Positions 50,701 through 62,779 of a stretch of DNA of 64,000 nt are shown one piece after another (position 1 is the first letter of the stretch; the number at the start of each line of letters is the position of its first letter). Origin of the DNA: Cymbidium sinense (Eukaryota; Streptophyta; Magnoliopsida; Asparagales; Orchidaceae); NCBI GenBank assembly GCA_021442155.1, contig CM038225.1, forward strand, positions 83,526,925 to 83,590,924, given 5' to 3'. The position numbers and the translations under genes were made by a program. The notes beneath the pieces were generated by a model. That model had not been told where the DNA came from. It saw only the letters and a program-made list of their open reading frames with translations, and did not search any database.

Positions 50701-53129
50701 CTAGGTGAATCGGACGGCGTGAGTGCTTATGCCATTTTGATCAAATTCACTTCCTTGAGTGGGTTTGTTAGGCCGTTTAGGGTGGCATGGCATTTGGTTT
50801 GGCCAGAAAGAGGTAGTGGAGGAGTGACATGTGCTTGAAATGGGTGGAGGAATGATTCCCATGTGCCAATGTCAAGTGTGGCGGTCGATTTTGACCTTGG
50901 CTTGGGTTTTGCTGACCAAAACCCAATGGGTCATGTGCATCATGTCCATTAGTGACCATTTGGTCCACTAAGAGGATGCCAAGTGTCCATGAAAAGGAAT
51001 TGACCAAATTTTAAGTGGTTTTGATTTTAGGTTACCCTATGGCTTAGGGGTAAAATGGTCATTTAGCTTAGACTTCAGTTTGAATATGTTTGGTATGATT
51101 GAAAAATGGGTTGGGCTAAGTTTCAATGAATTTGGAGTTGGTTTGATGTGATTTGGCTCATGTTGACCCATTTAGGTCAAAATGGGTCAACTTGGGTCAA
51201 GTTGACCAATTGGTCAAATTGGGTCAAACCAAGGGTCGGGTCAAGTCCATATGACCATTTGAAATGTTTTGGTAACTTTGGTTTGGTTCAATTTGGTTTA
51301 TATTTGGATTTGGTTATTTGATTTCATTTAGGTCAAATGGGTCAAGTTGACCAATATGACCCATTTGACCTAATTAGGTTAGGTCATGGGTCAGTTTATG
51401 TTTGATTGATCATTTGAAATGGATTGGTATCTTTATTTCCAATCAATTTGGTTTACATTTGGATTTGGCTCAATTTGACCTTTCAGGTCAAGTTCGGTTC
51501 AAGATCAATTGGGCTAGGTTATGCTCAAATGATGACTTGGTCAAGTTCAAACATTGATCATGAATGAGTTTTGATCAATGGTTTCAATCAATTTGGCCTA
51601 TGGTGGATTTTGGCTAGTTTAGGTTTCATTTTAAGTGTGACTTAGTCAACCCTTAGGTTTGACTTGGTTTGACCCAATTTGAGTGATTGATCATCTCATG
51701 ATGATTGTTGCTCACAATGTGAAGCTTAGGTGTGCTTAGTTCAATCCAATTTGGTTAGGATTAGAATTTAGCTCATAAGAGATAATTTAGGTCACTTTGG
51801 GTCAAGTGAGCCTAAGTGGGTCAAATGGCTTGGTCAAAGCTTGATTTGAGTTTTATTGAACTCACATATGGACTTATGATTGAAATATAAATCCATTTGC
51901 AAGTGATTTGAAGTCAAATGGGTTTTGATTCATTTGACAATTTCAAGTTCAAAAGGGTGAACATGAGTTTGACTTAGGTTTGATTTTTGAATTTAGTTTT
52001 GGTTTGATGATTGGAGTTTATGTTTATATTTGGATTCATGATTGAATCATGAAGAAAAATCAAGGGTTTGGCTTGATTTGAATTTGATTTAGCTAAATTC
52101 AAGAATTTGACTTGAAAGGCTTAGGTTGAATTTTGGTTGAATTTGGTTTTGATCTTTAAATTTAGTTTTGGTTATTTGAATTTATATTTCATTTATATTT
52201 GTGAATATAAATGAGAATATAAATGGGTTGTGAAAAAAATTCCTTGAATTTGAATTGATGTAGATTTGATTTAGGCTAAGTCCACAAAATAGAATCAAAA
52301 TGACTTAGGAAAGATTTTTGGAATTTGGATTTGCATTTTGGATTTATTTTTGGTTATTTCAATTTATATTTCATTTATATATGTGAATATAAATGAGAAT
52401 ATAAATGGGTTATGAGAAAATTCCTTGAATTTGAATTTATTTAGATTTGATTTAGGCTAAGTCCATAAGATAGAATCGAAATGACTTAGGAAAGATTTTT
52501 GGAATTTGGATATGAGTTTTGGATTTAGTTTGTTATTTGAATTTATATTTCATTTACATATGTGAATATAAATGAGAATATAAATGGGTTGTGAGAAAAT
52601 TCCTTGAATTTGAATTGATTTAGATTTGATTTAGGCTAAGTCCATAAGATAGAACCAAAGCGACTTAGGAAAGATTTTTGAACTTGGAATTTGAATCATA
52701 AGCTTCAATCATTTGGAATTCATTTGAGTTTGATCAAATCAATTAAGATGGAATTAATTTAAGTTTTGATGTTGATTTGATTTGGAGTTTGGAGTTAGTT
52801 TGATTTGGAGTTTGGAGTTAGTCAATGAAGTTGAAATTGATTTGAGTTTGACTTGAAGGGAGGAAGTGAGGAATTTGGTTCAAGCTATAGGGTAAGCAAA
52901 TTTTCCTAACACCCATAAGGCATGACCTATTCTTATGGCTAACTCTTCTAAGTCTCTAGGGTTAGGTTGAGTGTCCACCTAATCACTAGATGTATCTTAA
53001 GACTAAGGAAGTCTCAAAGTCTAAGAGAAGTCCTATGTCTAAGATGGAGGGGTTGCGAGCTCATTCTAAAAATGAGGCCAACGAAGGGCGCCCAATAGGT
53101 GTGGTGTGACTGACAAGGTACACATGTAT

Positions 53130-53159
53130 TGGTGTTGATCAAAATGATCAACAACACCA
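53130..53159. repeat. Hairpin-forming inverted repeat
   Basis: tggtgttgatca-aaa-tgatcaac(aac)acca: 12-bp arms with a 3-base bulge and a 3-base loop, about 50 bp from the LTR edge. The F copy lacks this segment. Confidence 0.6.
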
Positions 53160-53470
53160 GAAAATCACAAGCACTAACAAAATGATCTACTTCTAACCCA
53201 AGGTGTAGAAGGATTCCAGAGCTTAGTGCAATGTGACTCTACTCATGTCAAAGACATAAGAGATGGAAGGAAGAATACACTAGGGATAGAATATGTGAAC
53301 CTTCCACTAGAAAAATAGGCTCAAGTCATCCACTAGGGGATGATAGGTTTGATTTGATTTGAGTCTCACTGAGGAGAGAAATTGATTTTATTTGTTTAGT
53401 TTGTTTATTTTTTTGACTCCACTAGGGGAGGAGGGTTGAGTTTATTCCAGATTTTTAATTTTGGATTTGT

Positions 53471-54460
53471 GATGGACCCCATTGGTTTGTCATGGATCAC
53501 ACTGAGTAGGAGCCATGGAGGCCTAGACCTAACTCAGATTTACCAATCCAAAGAGGTAGTCTACCAAACAAATAGTAGGACTAGCTAACGAAAGGGATTG
53601 CCTTTCGGTGTGCAGCAGTTGTACTAGGAAGAAAGCGTAGTAGACTTACATCCTCCAAAGTAAGGACTAGCTGCTGGGGTGATCCATTAGCAAGGCAACA
53701 TATTGAACCCAACCTTAGGCTGACTATTGAGTGAATGCCGCTGGGGGACTTAAATCAACTCAAGGATAGTCAAAGATTGATTTCATTTTTTAGTTTATTT
53801 TTGAATGGATCCCATCGGTTTGCGAGACTACACTGAGTAGGGGCCATGGAGGCCTAGACCTAACTCAGACTTACCAATCCAAAGGGAGTAGTCTACCAAC
53901 CATAAGAGGACTATCTAACTAAAGGGACCGCCTTTCAGTGTGCAAGAGCTATTCTAGGAAGAAAGCATAGTAGACTTACATCCTCCAAAGTAAGGACCAG
54001 TTACTGGGGTGATCTATTGGCAAGGCAACGAACTAAACTTAACCTTAGGCTGACTACTAAGTGAATGTCATTGGGGGACTTAAACCAACTCAAGGATAGT
54101 CAAAGATTAATTTCATTTTGTTAGTTTGTTTTGATGGATTCCATTGGTTTGCGATGGATCGCACTGAGAAGGAGCTTATATTAGCCTAGACTTATCTCAT
54201 ATTTACTGAACCAAACAGAATAGCTTCCCGGCCGTCGGCCGATGGAAAAACTATCCAGCCAAAAAAGTGCCTTTCATTTTGCAATGATCAATTTAGGGGA
54301 AGAAAGCACGAGGGCTCACATCTTCCACTACAAAAGACCATTGGGGTGATCATTGCTTTGGGTAACAAATTGAATCTGACCTAGGGCTGCCCGTTGATTT
54401 GTGATAATCATGCTAGAAAGAATGTGTCATAGTCTTACATCTTCCAAAGTAGAATGACTG
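53471..54460. repeat. ~330-bp tandem repeats in 3' UTR, E array
   Basis: Units begin gatggaYcccat(c/t)ggtttg at 53471, 53804 and 54133 (spacing 333 and 329). Each holds cactgagtaggRgcc, cctagacctaactcaga, accaatccaaag, gaagaaagcRtagtagactta, ttaggctgactaYtgagtgaatg and ggggacttaaatcaactcaag. Partial units follow to about 54950. Confidence 0.85.
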
Positions 54461-54989
54461 CCGAGGCAACTTGCTTATGGCAAAATAGATTGAATCTGAC
54501 CTAAGGGCGACAACGGAGTGAGTACCTACCCAGGAATTTATCTCAACTCAGGTAGTCAGGCAATTTTTATAGGGGAGTTCTGCTGACACTGCCCTAAAGA
54601 TAGGATGTGTGCTTAGGAAAAGGGGCCCTTTGGGGGCTTGAATTCCTAATCCACAAGAGAATATTTTTATTTATTTGTATAGTTTGTTTATCTTGTACCC
54701 TATTAGTTTGTGAGGGATCAAACTAAGAAGAGCGATATCGCCTTAGACTATCTGATTTACTAAACCAAGGAGAATGCACTCAATAAATTCTATGACCACT
54801 GTGGGTGGCTAGGAAAGCGGCCCAATCCAAGAGTAACGAAGAGGTGTCTAAATGGGGTTGTAAAGGATGTGATCCAAATAGAATGCCCGCAGGGAGGGGG
54901 CCGCTAAGGCATTGATCCAAAACTCTAGAGAAGATGACATGGCTAATCATATATCAAATAAGTATTTGGTGGCCAACTCAAGAAGAAAG

Positions 54990-55214
54990 TGAGTCCCCAC
55001 GCTTTCTTCCTAACTTGACCATTGCAAACCAATGAGCACCTTATTAGTATGGTAGACTTCACTGCCCAACCAATAAGCTACCTCATGTTGATTTTGTTTA
55101 AGAAGATGTGAGTCCCCGAGCTTTCTTCTTGAATTAATCATCATGATTTAACTAGGTCGAGTATATCCGAGGTTTAGGATATGTACCCTAGAGGCTCCTT
55201 TCCTCTTGACTACA
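54990..55214 (+). mobile_element. Inverted fragment of the 3' UTR
   Basis: ccattgcaaaccaatgagca..cttattagtatggtag..aagaagatgtgagtcccc..gaggctcctttcctcttgac is the reverse complement of 61095-61280 next to LTR F. The left junction lies in 'agaagaaag|tgagtcccc', a motif found in both orientations here; the right junction passes straight into the middle of an LTR. Confidence 0.7.
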
Positions 55215-55914
55215 TTTGATTTAATTTTGAAAAGGTGAGATGAGTTTGATATTTCTAACCCATTACCACATGTGTTTGATATTTTTGTTTAATTTTTAAA
55301 TAATTAGATCTATTTTTATGCATTGATTAGGTTAAGGTATGAATTAAGTAGCTTAATTAACCCTTACATACACCACCTTTGAAAATTAACTAAATAATTA
55401 TGAGCTAATGAGTTGACATAAAACCCACAAGGATTTTAAATTTATAATGCACCTAATAATAAACGCATAATGCAATTTGGCTCATAATTAAAGTTAATTA
55501 AGCTAAAGGGTTTAGCTTAAGTAATTTCAAAATACCCTTTCATACTTATGAATGGGGTTTTGATTTCCTTAGTTGAACTTATGCTATCAAACACCTAAGC
55601 ATGTACCCAAAGTAGATTAATTAAATTTTCAAACTTTTTAAAAATTTTAGAAATCTATTAAAGGGATAATTAATGAATTAACCTTTAATTAAGAGGAGAT
55701 TAAGGAGAGAAAAAAGGGTTTAGGGAATAGCTTAGGTGAAATACCCCAAAAATATTCCATAAACCTTCTACTCACTGGATATAACCTTAATCAACCCTAA
55801 TCATAGGTTCAAATCACTAATCATACCCTAATTATGCTTAATTATAAGAAGGGTAATTAAGGAAATCATATGCAATTCTTCTAATCAAGCCTTCAATAAA
55901 TTTAAATAAAATTA

Positions 55915-55934
55915 GAGAGGTAGAAGTCATCCCC
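55915..55934 (-). promoter_or_regulatory. Conserved motif, LTR F copy
   Basis: agagaggtagaagtcatccc, slightly diverged. Confidence 0.45.
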
Positions 55935-56197
55935 TAAAACTTATCCAAGCAATTTGGGATTAATTAGAGGCTTAATTAAAAAGTAATTAACAAAATACAC
56001 TTTTCAATTAAACCCAAATTCAGAGAAAATAATAATTTAAAACTCATCAAAATTAATTTTGAAATGTTCTAGGTTTAATTATCTATCCATAAGATTTTAT
56101 TTCATATTTTTTAAATTTTCTAGAGGGAGTTATGAATTTTAGAAGATCTCTAGGTTAATTAGGAATTAATTAAAGCATTTTATTTAATGGTCAAAAA

Positions 56198-56212
56198 TCT
56201 CATACCTCATCG
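56198..56212 (-). promoter_or_regulatory. Predicted 5' splice donor, LTR F
   Basis: Minus strand CGATGAG|GTATGAG, junction between 56206 and 56205, about 420 nt downstream of the TATA palindrome. Confidence 0.45.
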
Positions 56213-56617
56213 AGGTGATCATCGATGCTCAATTCCCTTGGAGAAGCTTCTTCTGGTTGAGACGAAGCCTTGCTGAGAGTATGAGCACTTGAGATTGGGT
56301 AGATCAATGTATGGACCAACTCCTCCTTGCTTGAGCTTCAGCTTTGATCCAATTCAGTACTCCCTTGCCTTTAGAACTTGGGAATCAACTTAGGTGAGCT
56401 TAGCTTGGTCATCTAAGTGTGCTGGCAAAAGGAATTGGAAGGAAATGAAGAGTGGAAGAAGTTAGTAATTCAATTGGCTTCCCCTAATATCACTGTTTGA
56501 AAATCGAGAAATGGGAGAATGGAATGAGCTCTAAGATGATTACTATCACTCTTTGATGGCTCCAATGTCTCACTAGAACTCAATCGAATTAGAGAATTAT
56601 GCATTTGAGTTTGTTTA

Positions 56618-56636
56618 GGGGGAGTATATCTCCCCC
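56618..56636 (-). promoter_or_regulatory. Palindromic TATA element, LTR F
   Basis: GGGGGAG-TATAT-CTCCCCC: perfect 7-bp arms, the longest GC arms of this type in the window. Confidence 0.6.
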
Positions 56637-59414
56637 TTGAAGGATTGAATAACCGATAATGGATATGTCATTTTGGTCCAATTGATCATAGGCTAGGGGC
56701 TGTTTGATCAGTTAGGAGTGTGCACATGGTCAGTTTGAGCTAAGGAGTAGATTCCCAACCTCCCATGTGCTTGAATTTGATCTTGAGAGGGAGTTTGAAA
56801 TTTTAATTTTTGACCATAGTGTCGTGTTTGGTCTAGGGACCAAATGGCTAACACAAACCCATTGGGTTGGGTGCACCACTCTCCCCTTGGTCCCCTTGAG
56901 CTTTTAGGAAAGCCTCAAGTGAAAGTTAATAGGGTATGACCAAATTACCCATGGTTTAAGCCAAAATTTGTTCTATGGCCTAGGGGTAGGATGATCATTT
57001 TGCTATTTTTCCAGTTTGGATATGTTTGGTATGTGGAGAAACTATGTTTGGCCAAGTTTCATGAAGTTTGGAATTCATTTGATAGGGTTTGGCTCATGTT
57101 GACCCCCATTTAGGTTAAAATGGGTCAACTTGGGTCAAGTTGACCAATAGGTCAAATTGGGTCAAACCAAGGGTTGGGTCAAGTTCATATGACCATTTGA
57201 AATGTTTTGGTGGCTTTGGTTTGATTCAATTTGGTATAGTTTTGGATTTGGCTCACATGACTTCATTTAGGTCAAATGGGTCAAGTTGATCTATTTGACC
57301 CATTTGACCTATTTGAGGTAGGTCAAGGGTAGGTTTAGGTTAGGTTAGTCATATGGAGTGGATTGGTATTTTTGTTTCCAATCAAATTTGGTTAAGTTCA
57401 ATTTTGGCTCAACATGACCCCTTAAGGTCATGTTGGGTCTAAGATCAATTAGCCTAGGTTGGGTCTAGTTGGCCAATTGAGGCTTTGGTCAAGTTCCACA
57501 AGTGATTTGAAATGGACTTGATCCATTGGTTTCAATCAATTTGGCTTAGATCAAGTTTTGACACATTTTGACCCTTTAGGTCAAAATGGGTCAACTTGGG
57601 TCAAGTGAGCCAATTGGACTAGGTTAGGCTCAAATGTTGGCTTGGTTAAGTTTAACCATAACATGAGTGAACTTAGATCAATGGTCTCAATCAATTTGGC
57701 CAATGGTGGATTTTAGCTTTGTAAAGTTTCATTTTGGGTTAAGTGTTGACTTGGTCAACCCTTAGGTTTGACTTGGTTTGACCTAATTTGGTTGATCGAT
57801 CATCCCATGATGATTGTTGATCATGATGAGAGGGATATATGAGTTTGGTTCCAATCCAATTTGGTTAGGATCAAATTTTGGCTCATAAGGGTACTTTAGG
57901 TCACTTTAGGTCAAATGAGCCTAAGTGGGCCAAATGGCTTGGTCAAAGCTTGATTTGAAGTTGGTTGATCTTGTATATGGACTCATGATTGAAATATAAA
58001 TCCATTTACAAGTGGTTTGAAGTCAAATGGGTTTTGATCCATTTGAAAATTTCATATTCAAAGGAAGAATATGAAAGGGTTTTGGGTTTGATTTTTGAAT
58101 AAGGTTTTGGTTGTTTGATTGGAGTTTGGATTTATATATGGGTTCATGATTGTAGGGCGATTGAACCATGAGAGAAATCAAGAGTTTGGCTTGATTTGAA
58201 AGTGATTTGGCTAAGTTCAAGATTTTGACTTGAAAGGCTTAGAATGGATTTTGAGTGGAATTGATTTTGATTGTTTGAATTTCTGTTTGATTTATATATG
58301 TGAATTTGGGCTAAGTCCATTAAGAAGGATTCAAGGGACTTGGGAAAATTTTGGAATTTAGAGTTTGAATTTTTGAATTTGGTTTGATTGATTTATATTC
58401 ATATTTCATTTCTATATGAGAATATAAATGAGGATATAAATGAATTATGAGAAAATTCCATGATTTTGAGATGGTTTGATCAAGATTTAGGCTAAGTCCA
58501 TTAATAGAAAATTAATGACTTAAGGAGATTTTAAATTGGGAATTTAATTCTTGGATTTGATTTGATTGATTTATATTTATATTTCATTTATATATGTGAA
58601 TATAAATGAGAATATAAAAGAGTTTTGAGAAAATCCTATGGGTTTGAATTGATTTGATCAAGGTATTGGATAAGTCCATTAATGGAAAGTTAAGGGACTC
58701 AAGAGATTTTAAATTGAGAATTTAATTTGAGGGCTTGATTTGATTGATTTATATTTATATTCCATTTATATATGTGAATATAAATGAGAATATAAATGAG
58801 TTTTGAGAATATCCCTTGAGTTTGAATTGATTTGATCAAGGTTTAGGCTAAGTCCATTAATGGAAAATTTAGGGACTTAGGAGATTTTTGATGAATTGAT
58901 TTGGGATTTAGAGTTTGATTTGATGGGTTTCTATTTATATTTCATTTATATAAATGTGAATATAAATAAAAATAAAAATGAGAAAATCTCAAATGTCTGA
59001 ATAGGTTTTGATCATGATTTTGGTTAAGTCCATAAGGGAGGCTTAAGGATTTACAAAATTTGGACTTAGGGATTTTTGGTGGATTTTGATCATGAGTTTC
59101 AATCATAGATTTCAATCATGGATTTCAATCATATGGAGTTGATTTAGATTTGAGGAAATCAAATAGAATTGATTTGGAGTTTGACTTGAAAGAAGGAAAG
59201 TGAGGAATGGTTTAGGCTAAGGGTGGGAAATTTTCCTAACACCCCTAAGGCGTGACCTATTCCTATGTCTAAATCTTCTAAGTCTTCTAGGGCTATGTTG
59301 AGTGTCCACCTAATCACTAGATGTGTCTTAAGACTAAGGAAATCTTAAAGTCTAAGAGGAGTCCTATATCTAAGATGGAGGGGTTGAGAGCTCATTCTAA
59401 AAATGAGGTCAACA

Positions 59415-61794
59415 AAGTGCTCTCAATAGGTGTGGTGTGACTGACAAGCTCTACTTATGTCCAAGACTAAGAGAGAGGGAAAAATCCACTAGGGGATAGA
59501 GTGTGAACCTTCCACTAGGAAATAGGTTCAAATCATCCACAAGGGGATGAGAGCTTTGATTTGAATTGAGTCTCTCTAGGGAGAAATTTGATTTGTTCCA
59601 CTAAGGAAAAGGGTTGAATTTGTTTCAATTTTGTTAGGTTTGAATTTTATATGAACCCTATTAGTTTGTAATGGGTTGTACTAAATAGGAGCCATGGAGG
59701 ATAAGACTTAATTCAGATTTACCAATCCAAAGGGGTAGTCTACTAAACACATAGTAGGACTAACCAACCAAAGAAAAATGCCTTTTGGTATACAACGACC
59801 AAGTTAGGAAGAAAGCATGAGGACTCTCATCTTCCAAAACAAGAGGCCACTGGGGCAATCAGTTGGCAAGGCAATAGATTGAACGCAACCTAGGGCTGAC
59901 TATTGAGTGAATGCCACTCGAGGGCTTAAATCAGCTCAAGAATAGTCAAGATTGATTTCATTTTTAAATTTTTTATTTATTTATGATGGATCCCATAAGT
60001 TCGCGATGAACTAGACTAAGTAGGGGTCAAGGAAGCTAGACCTAACTTAGATTTACCAATTCAAAGGGAGTAGTCTATGAACCACATGGTAGGACCATCC
60101 AACAAAGGGGAATGCCTTTTGGTATACAATGGTCAAATCTTAAGAAGAAAGCTCGGGGACTCACATCTTCTAAAATAAGGAACCATTAGGGTGATCAGTT
60201 TCTTTGGGCAACAAATCAAACCCAACCTAGGGCTGACTATTGAGTGAATACCATTGGGTGACTTAAATCAGCTCAAGAATAGTCAAGATTGATTTCATTT
60301 TTAAATTTGTTTATTTATTCTATTGATTTACAATGGATCACACTAAGAAGGAGCTTATAGAAGCCTAGACCTATCTCAGATTTACTGAAACAAATGGAGT
60401 AGCTTTCCGGTTGATGGGAGAACTATCCAACCAAAGGAGAAATGTCTTTTGGTATATAATGCTCAAGTTAGGAAGAAAGCGCAGGAATCACATCTTCCAT
60501 AACAAGGAACCATTGAGCGATTGGTTGCTTTGGGCAACAAATCAAACTCGACCTAGAGCTTAATAGGGTTATTTTCTTAGTGAGGGATCAAACTAAGAAG
60601 GATCTTATATCAGCCTAGACTTATCTTAGATTTACTGAACTAAAGAAGAATCTGTGCATCCGTTGAACAAATTTTCCAACCACAGGAGTGGCTACTAGAA
60701 AAGGGGAACTGTCCAATCCAAAAGTAACCCGGGTAGTGTCTAAATGGGGTCGCAAAGGACTTGATCCAAATAGAGTGCCCATTAGGAATGGGGTTGGTAA
60801 AAGGCTTACTCCAACACCCTATATAAGATGACATGGCTAGTCATATATCCAATAGGTATTCGATGTCCAACTCAAGGAGAAAGCTCGGGGACTCATATCC
60901 AAGAGTGGTGTACCGTCATGAGTGAGTCGCATAACGCATCAACCAACCTAAGGTGCCGCTTGGTACAATCACCGAAGAAAGCTGGGGACTCACATCCTTC
61001 TATAGTGGAACCGGGATAGTCAATCTTCGACCGACAAAAGCTATCCGACCTAGTTTACTAAAGTGAATGCCAGGGGGACTTATATCAACCCAAGAGTAGT
61101 CAAGAGAAAGGAGCCTCTGGACTTACCCTAAACCTCAACTCAACCTAGATGATGGCTAAAGAAGAAAGTATGGGACTCACATCTTCTTAAACAAAGTCAA
61201 CATGAGCTTTACATTGGGCGGAAGCCTACCATACTAACAAGGTGCTCATTGGTTTCAATGGTCAAGTTAGAAGAAAGCTCACTCACATCTCCAAAAGTGA
61301 CCACTGGGTGACATACTGAGGTAGCATGTATACCCGACCTAGAGCAGCTAATGAGTGAGTTCCATAGGAGCTTGCTCTCACATCAAAATAGCTCGAGATA
61401 AAAGATTTGTGTTTATTTTATGCATGTGTTAAAAGGAATAGGATGCCTTTGGGGGACTCTTACACCTACTTTAAAACACATTGAGGAATTAATGAAATGA
61501 TGCCATGGGTGGCAACAAAAATTCCCACTAAGAAAGAATGCCGCTTGGGTTCTCTCACAACTATCTTAGTTATGCTAATTGAAATAGGATGCCTCGTTCT
61601 CTTCTACACTATTAATAATCGGGAGATTGTGTTTGTGAGAAAGGGATAGATGCCACTGGGGACTCTTACACCTACCCTAACACGCCACATGGATTCATAA
61701 GACAAACAAGCAAAACTTCAAAAAAGAAGAGAAGATTTGATGAATGGAATGATTTTATTCTTTTATTAATGATTATTTTCAAACATGATTTATT
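59415..61794 (-). mobile_element. 3' untranslated region between pol and LTR F
   Basis: Joins the end of the pol pseudogene (stop at 61795-61797) to LTR F. It contains the ~330-bp array and, nearer pol, repeated phrases such as gaagaaagctcggggactca and 'gggactcttacacctac'. A 3' UTR with tandem subrepeats is a recorded feature of Tat/Ogre retrotransposons. Short open frames at 60640-60834 (minus) and 60828-61019 (plus) show no recognisable motif. No clear polypurine tract was found just before the LTR. Confidence 0.72.
59650..60850. repeat. ~330-bp tandem repeats in 3' UTR, F array
   Basis: Unit starts at about 59650, 59985 and 60312, with a shorter one near 60569. Same landmarks as the E array but more decayed. 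Confidence 0.82.
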
Positions 61795-61856
61795 TCATGG
61801 GTAATATTTCTTAGATAGAGCCATTAATTGGAAGCATCGGGTGTTCCCCTTTACAA

Positions 61857-62096
61857 TCAATAAATATTATCCCAGGTGCCTTCGACATATAGGGCCTTCC
61901 CAAGTGGGTTCAAACTTGCCTCCCATCTTTGATGGCAACAATTGGTCTTTAGGACTAACACAAGTTCTCCTACTTGAAAAGACCTAGGGCGGACTAGCTT
62001 GTTGTGAGCTTGAATCATTTTGGGCTTGTATAACTCGAGATTTTGGCATGCACGTAGGCAAGTTTCCTCTAAACCTTTGAGCTCTTCTAACCGCAA
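61857..62096 (-). pseudogene. Integrase C-terminal domain of the Tat-like pol
   Basis: An 80-codon open piece reading RLEELKGLEETCLRACQNLE and RPRSFQVGELVLVLK, then after a frameshift KFEPTWEGP. The 'R.F..GDLVL...' and 'W.GP' motifs are the GPY/F-type tail of gypsy integrases. Confidence 0.85.
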
Positions 62097-62489
62097 CTTA
62101 GCATTCTACTCTATAGTGATCTTGTTACCCAATGCTATCCTTAGTGATAGAAGTTGAACTTCTAAAGGAAGAACGGCTTTGGACCCATACACTAAGAAAA
62201 TGGGTGAGAGTTGGAGTTATGTGGTGCGGTAGCCCACAAGGCTTCAACCAACTACTGCTTCCACTATCGCTATTATCATCAAGAGTCTTCTTCAAGATCC
62301 GATGAGAGTTTTGTTGAATGCTTCTACTAAGCCATTAGCTGGGTAGATGGTGGAGTATCTCCAATCTATACCATGTATTCTGGCAAAGCTATTGATCTTC
62401 ATGCTTTTGAATGCAGTACCATTATCGGATATAATTCATCAAGGCACCCCGAACCTATATACGATATGGTTTCTAAAAAAATTGAAGCA

Positions 62490-62763
62490 CATGGTGAGCT
62501 GTGACCTCTCTGAGTGGGATGGCTTTCGCTCACTTGGAAAAGTAGTCTGTGGTAGCTAAGATGAATCGATACCCCTTGGAAGAAGGAGGATCAATCGGAC
62601 CTACAATGTCGGTACCCCAACACTCAAATGGCCATGAAGCCAAAGTAGGGTGTAGAATGTTGGTGGAGGACCACACCGCACTGATAGTGATTGATATCCT
62701 AGCTATGTCCATGCATAAATCATAAGGGCAAGTAGTATCCAAGTCTTTGATCTTCATCTTCAT
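62490..62763 (-). pseudogene. Integrase core (N-terminal half of the catalytic domain)
   Basis: WGTDIVGPIDPP holds the first catalytic Asp, followed by YRFILATTDYFSK and, after a TGA where Trp is usual (codon at about 62540), AKAIPLREV. The second Asp and the Glu fall in frameshifted sequence further on (about 62430 and 62330), so the D,D-35-E triad is not continuous. Confidence 0.85.
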
Positions 62764-62779
62764 CTTGATTGATTGAGCT

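Larger units (their letters stand above)
45767..53083 (-). mobile_element. LTR E: 7.3-kb LTR with adjoining internal region
   Basis: Begins near tggtgaaaatattttat (start uncertain by some bases), then gatgccacacagatccgcag, ggtgatcaggtacgacat, caagcccccatagttaattac (46.1 kb), one subrepeat (48.45 kb), ggggaggcagaggtcatccca (49567), the G-box block (49845-49910), TATA palindrome (50684), gggtcaagttgaccaattgg (51.19 kb), four diverged copies of a 'tttatatttcatttatat..gtgaatataaatgag' unit (52.18-52.6 kb), and ends aaaatgaggccaacg at 53083. Unlike A, C and O it is joined to internal retrotransposon sequence, so it belongs to an element rather than being solo. In minus-strand sense it is the 3' LTR. 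Confidence 0.78.
53084..54989 (-). mobile_element. 3' untranslated internal region of the element carrying LTR E
   Basis: Directly next to LTR E and homologous to 59415-60880 beside LTR F: caataggtgtggtgtgactgacaag, aaccttccactag, 'caaatcatccac..gggatga', then the ~330-bp tandem repeats. No open frame of note. The pol region expected upstream (to the right) is missing, replaced by an inverted fragment and LTR F. Confidence 0.7.
55215..59414 (-). mobile_element. LTR F, partial
   Basis: Starts abruptly at a point equal to about 49158 of LTR E (tttgatttaattttgaaaagg), so some 3.4 kb of the LTR is missing on the left. It goes on through agagaggtagaagtcatcccc (55915), a donor (56205), the TATA palindrome (56618), gggtcaagttgaccaatagg (57.13 kb), several 'tatatgtgaatataaatgag' units (58.26-58.97 kb), and ends ctaaaaatgaggtcaaca at 59414. 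It lacks the GC-rich G-box block of LTR E. Confidence 0.78.

Noticed and set aside
54222..54245. GC-rich mini-palindrome cggccgtcggccg
   Set aside because: Small local duplication within one unit of the 3' UTR array, absent from the F copy; no sign of function.
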